In this document: positions 33,723 to 36,116 of the stretch, in pieces
How the letters are laid out: every line of letters starts with the position of its first letter
Numbering within the stretch: the first letter of the stretch is position 1
NCBI GenBank assembly: GCA_903887455.1
Contig: CAISPT010000363.1
Location: forward strand, 1-36,116
Origin: an uncultured Opitutaceae bacterium
GTDB taxonomy: Bacteria; Verrucomicrobiota; Verrucomicrobiia; Opitutales; Opitutaceae
Direction of reading: 5' to 3'
Length of the DNA: 36,116 nucleotides
Translations under genes and position numbers: made by a program
Notes under the pieces: model-generated
Seen by the model: only the letters and a program-made list of their open reading frames with translations
The model's database searches: none
What the model was told of the DNA's origin: nothing

Positions 33723-33985
33723 TGCTGGAACGCGAGCTCGATGGCGGGCGGGGTGGTAGCCGCCTGCGCGAGGGAGAACCGCGCGCCTCCCATCGTGAAG
33801 CCCATCGCCCCACCCTTAAGGCAAACCCATGTGCGGGAGGCCCCCATCTGGAGGAGCGCGGAGGCAAACGGTTCCATCGCCAGTTCGCCGCGGCACTGCC
33901 GGACTCGCTCGGCAAGCTCCCGCAGGGCGACCAGCACCCGCTCTTCCTCAGCCGAGAGGACTCTGAGCCCTTCGCCGGCGCTCAT
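33719..33985 (-). CDS. Unrecognised 88-residue protein in the secretion cluster
   Basis: I do not recognise this protein. It has no signal peptide or transmembrane helix, a helical N-terminal half rich in Glu and Arg (AEEERVLVALRELAERVRQC), and a C-terminal half with alternating hydrophobic and small residues (GASRTWVCLKGGAMGFTM) that suggests beta strands. It overlaps the gene before it and the gene after it by four bases each (ATGA), so it is translated as part of the secretion operon and is very likely real. A role in assembling the GspL/M/C-like subcomplex is inference from context only. Confidence 0.6.
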   Translation of the reverse strand: MSAGEGLRVLSAEEERVLVALRELAERVRQCRGELAMEPFASALLQMGASRTWVCLKGGAMGFTMGGARFSLAQAATTPPAIELAFQQ

Positions 33986-34431
33986 CGGGTGGTGTCCTCC
34001 ACGGCCTTTCGCGCCTGCTCGACGGCAAGGGCCACGGCATCGAGCGCCGCGCGCTGGCGCGCGAGCCTCTCCGCCATCCGGGAGGACTCCCGCTTCTTCA
34101 GGGCGATGTCCCCCAGGAGGTCGTCGCGCTTCTTAAGCAATTCCCCGGCCTCCGCCCTCACCTGCTCGGCGGTCCGGTCGGTGCGCAGCCTCCTTCTAAG
34201 ATCTGCGGCCCTCTCTGGGTCGTTCGTGAAAACCTCAAGGAAGGTCGGGTTCCCGTAGAGTTGCGCCACCTCCTCGACCGCCGCCCTCATTCGGGACAGC
34301 ATCTCGTTGTACCGCGTTTGGGCGGCGTCTGCCGCGGGCGGTTGTCCGGGCTCGGCGGGCACGGCTGCGACACCGGCCGGCTCGCCACGGGCCACTTGTG
34401 CGGCGGAAAGTAAAAGCTGGAGGGCCCACAA
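33982..34431 (-). CDS. Exported coiled-coil protein in the secretion cluster, unrecognised
   Basis: This 149-residue protein has a short hydrophobic N-terminus (residues 2-13, WALQLLLSAAQV) that may be a signal peptide, a Pro/Ala linker, and a long charged helical region (~40-148) rich in Arg, Glu and Ala with heptad-like spacing. I do not recognise a family. The start is doubtful: the first possible start after an in-frame stop is a TTG at 34431, and a GGAGG lies immediately next to it, closer than normal. It is separated from the PilO-like gene by 49 bases, where I see no clear promoter, and overlaps the 88-residue gene by four bases. Confidence 0.55.
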   Translation of the reverse strand: MWALQLLLSAAQVARGEPAGVAAVPAEPGQPPAADAAQTRYNEMLSRMRAAVEEVAQLYGNPTFLEVFTNDPERAADLRRRLRTDRTAEQVRAEAGELLKKRDDLLGDIALKKRESSRMAERLARQRAALDAVALAVEQARKAVEDTTR

Positions 34432-34480
34432 CCTCCAGATTCGCCCCTAGGGCTTCGTTGTTTGTCTCATAAAATAGCCG

Positions 34481-35005
34481 TTACCCGTTCTTATGGCGCA
34501 CCGAAACCCCCACCCTGACCACCGCAAACCCGCCTGGGGCCTCCGGTCCCGCGGAGGCTAGCTCGATGCTCTCTAGCGTAACTCCCGCTAAGCCCTCGGC
34601 CCGCTCAATCGCGGCGAGGATCACCGGCCAGTCGCCCGTGCCCGCCTTCAGCATCCGAAGCGAGCTAACGATCGTCGTGAAGCCCTCATGCTTCTCGCTC
34701 CTGGACGTTTCCACCGACCAGCGCGTTCCGAGAATCCCGAGGAGTCGCTCCCAAGTGTCCGCAGGCCCGAGCCTCGAATCAAAACGGCGCTCCTCCTCGA
34801 TGAGGGATTTAAGTCCCGCTTCATCAAATGCGGACAGCCCTGCGACGCGCTGCTCCAGCTCAGAAGCCCGGGCGCCGTGGTTTAGGCGCTCTGCGCGGAT
34901 CCGGGAAAGCTCGACGGAACGTCCTGCGCCGGCGCCTACCGCCGCGCCCGCGCAAACGACGACGGCTAGCGCCAGGCCTCTCGAGTAGCTCGTTCGCGCC
35001 CTCAT
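34481..35005 (-). CDS. PilO/GspM-like inner-membrane protein
   Basis: This 174-residue protein has a short basic cytoplasmic tail, one transmembrane helix (residues ~10-30), a helical stretch with many charged residues (~30-80) and a C-terminal ferredoxin-like part with WPVILAAIERAEGLAGVTLESIEL. This single-span, coiled coil, small alpha/beta domain layout is that of PilO and GspM, which dimerise with PilN/GspL. Sequence similarity is weak, as is normal in these families, and the call leans on its place next to a PilN/GspL-like gene (ATGA overlap) and upstream of PilP/GspC-like and gspF genes. Confidence 0.65.
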   Translation of the reverse strand: MRARTSYSRGLALAVVVCAGAAVGAGAGRSVELSRIRAERLNHGARASELEQRVAGLSAFDEAGLKSLIEEERRFDSRLGPADTWERLLGILGTRWSVETSRSEKHEGFTTIVSSLRMLKAGTGDWPVILAAIERAEGLAGVTLESIELASAGPEAPGGFAVVRVGVSVRHKNG

Positions 35006-36111
35006 TGCTCAGGGGCCGCCATCCGGCCGCTAACCGTCAACCTCCTGGACTGCTTGTCATACACCCATCCCCCCGACATCGAGTCGAATCCCGCGGAGGA
35101 CAGGCGTGCCCTCATCTCCTCGGGCCTGAAATCCTCCCCGAGCGCATTGGCCTCGATCCGGAACGCGTCCGACGAGGAGATCAACAGCGACCCGAGAACC
35201 ACGGTGTCCGGGACCGCCGCTGCAAGGCGCCGCAGGGCCCCAGCGATGTCGGATTTGGGATGCTCCCCGGCCAGGCCCATACGGGACCTCAAGGCACCCA
35301 TCCTCTCGCGGTTAGCCTCGAGCCGTGAGAGCTTCTCCGCGAGTAGCGTAAGATGCGCACGGTCCCGGGTCCCCTCCGAGGCCAGGCGCCTGCGCGCGGC
35401 GTCCGCGTCGAGGCCGAGTGCAACAGCCACAAGCACGGTCGCTGTGAGGGCGCAAGCGAGCGCCCTGTTCAGATTCCGTGGCGCCGGAAAGGTGCGCGCG
35501 AGGTTAGCAGGGTGCCTCGTATCTAGCGCCGCCGCCCGGTCGGCGAGGTCGTCAAGCCCGTACACCCCTGCGACTTTCGGGGACGAGGAGATCCGGTCCC
35601 AATGGGGGCATACGCACACCGGATCCCCTTGGACCACGGCCGCGATGGCACCGCCTTTGCCACGGCCCTCGCGGGAGGGATCTCCCAAGTCGTGCTCCAG
35701 GATGCCGAGGGAGCTGAGGATCACTGACCAGTCGCGTTCCAGAACGGGATCGACCCAAGCTCTGAAGGAACGCCGGCCGCCTAGGCAGGCAACAGCGACG
35801 AAACCCGGGACCAAAAAGAGGACCGTCTGGACGGCCCCGCCCGAGCAGACGCGGGCAAGTTCCGCCGCCGCGGTGAAAGCAGACCAAGCCGCGTCGACGG
35901 CGGCAACGTCGCCGTCCACGATTTTCGAGAGACCGGGCGTCATCTCGTAATGCATCAGCGTCTCGAAGGATCCCGAGGCTCCCGCCTGCGGCGGCTCCAT
36001 GCCCCAGCCCAAGGCGTCCGAGCAGACTACCGGGTGCTCGCTCCTGACCCGGGCAAGCATGGCGAAAACCTTCCGCGACACGCGCGGAGTCTCAACCGCG
36101 GGATGGGCCAT
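35002..36111 (-). CDS. PilN/GspL-like assembly protein, possibly incomplete at its 5' end
   Basis: At least 369 residues. Residues 1-210 form a cytoplasmic region that may be a diverged actin-like (GspL/PilM) domain, though I see no clear ATP motif; TVLFLVPGFVAVACLGGRRS is the most strand-like part. A transmembrane helix follows (~215-233), then a coiled coil (~245-275) and a C-terminal periplasmic domain with VPDTVVLGSLLISSSDAFRIEA and GWVYDKQSRRLTVSGRM, a PilN-like ferredoxin fold. The ATG at 36111 lies five bases from the window end, so the true start may be further upstream. It overlaps the PilO-like gene by four bases. GspL is the better guess because the cytoplasmic and PilN-like parts are fused. 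Confidence 0.62.
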   Translation of the reverse strand: MAHPAVETPRVSRKVFAMLARVRSEHPVVCSDALGWGMEPPQAGASGSFETLMHYEMTPGLSKIVDGDVAAVDAAWSAFTAAAELARVCSGGAVQTVLFLVPGFVAVACLGGRRSFRAWVDPVLERDWSVILSSLGILEHDLGDPSREGRGKGGAIAAVVQGDPVCVCPHWDRISSSPKVAGVYGLDDLADRAAALDTRHPANLARTFPAPRNLNRALACALTATVLVAVALGLDADAARRRLASEGTRDRAHLTLLAEKLSRLEANRERMGALRSRMGLAGEHPKSDIAGALRRLAAAVPDTVVLGSLLISSSDAFRIEANALGEDFRPEEMRARLSSAGFDSMSGGWVYDKQSRRLTVSGRMAAPEQ

Positions 36112-36116
36112 CCCCC

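Overview
The window is GC-rich bacterial chromosome holding 37 protein genes with almost no spare DNA. I see no stretch over 300 bases without a gene, and no rRNA, tRNA, insertion sequence, phage gene or CRISPR array. The gene content (menaquinone genes, DUF5069, a bacterial LMF1-family protein, an aberrant PurA, a GspE/PilB-type export ATPase and a separate type II secretion-like cluster) best fits a Gram-negative of the Verrucomicrobiota, perhaps Opitutae. That placement is inference from gene families and should be tested with marker genes.

Layout, left end to about 13.2 kb. The tail of a GspE/PilB ATPase and a Nudix hydrolase come first, then pdhA-pdhB-pdhC (pyruvate dehydrogenase E1 alpha, E1 beta and E2). 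On the minus strand lies an envelope-precursor run: FtsB/DivIC-like protein, UDP-sugar pyrophosphorylase, phosphohexomutase and DUF5069. Next are an ExeA/GspA-like ATPase with GspB on the plus strand, and polX coupled to a polyprenyl-phosphate sugar transferase on the minus strand.

About 13.3 to 23.5 kb. Menaquinone genes (a hotdog thioesterase on plus; menC and menE on minus) are followed by two IMP-consuming enzymes, guaB and a strongly diverged purA-like gene. A minus-strand housekeeping run then reads class IV aminotransferase, ruvX, truA, accD, folC. The AccD lacks all four zinc-ribbon cysteines.

About 23.5 to 30.8 kb. A single-gene unit encodes a small basic AT-hook/helix-turn-helix protein with a clear intrinsic terminator. 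Divergent to it is a tightly coupled trio (LMF1-family membrane protein, PF13679-type methyltransferase, Rsm22-like protein with four candidate Fe-S cysteines), then a 31-residue Lys/Arg-rich microprotein and rimO. This looks like a ribosome-modification island. Mpl, a peptidoglycan-recycling ligase, closes the region.

About 30.9 kb to the right end. A minus-strand type II secretion/type IV pilus-like assembly cluster contains PilN/GspL-like, PilO/GspM-like, two unrecognised small proteins, a PilP/GspC-like protein, GspF and a pseudopilin. It continues beyond the window edge.

Architecture. Convergent genes abut or overlap at their stops, twice sharing a single CTAG that supplies TAG to both strands. 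TAG is the commonest stop codon (18 of 37). Many genes overlap by ATGA, and Shine-Dalgarno sequences are often weak or absent.
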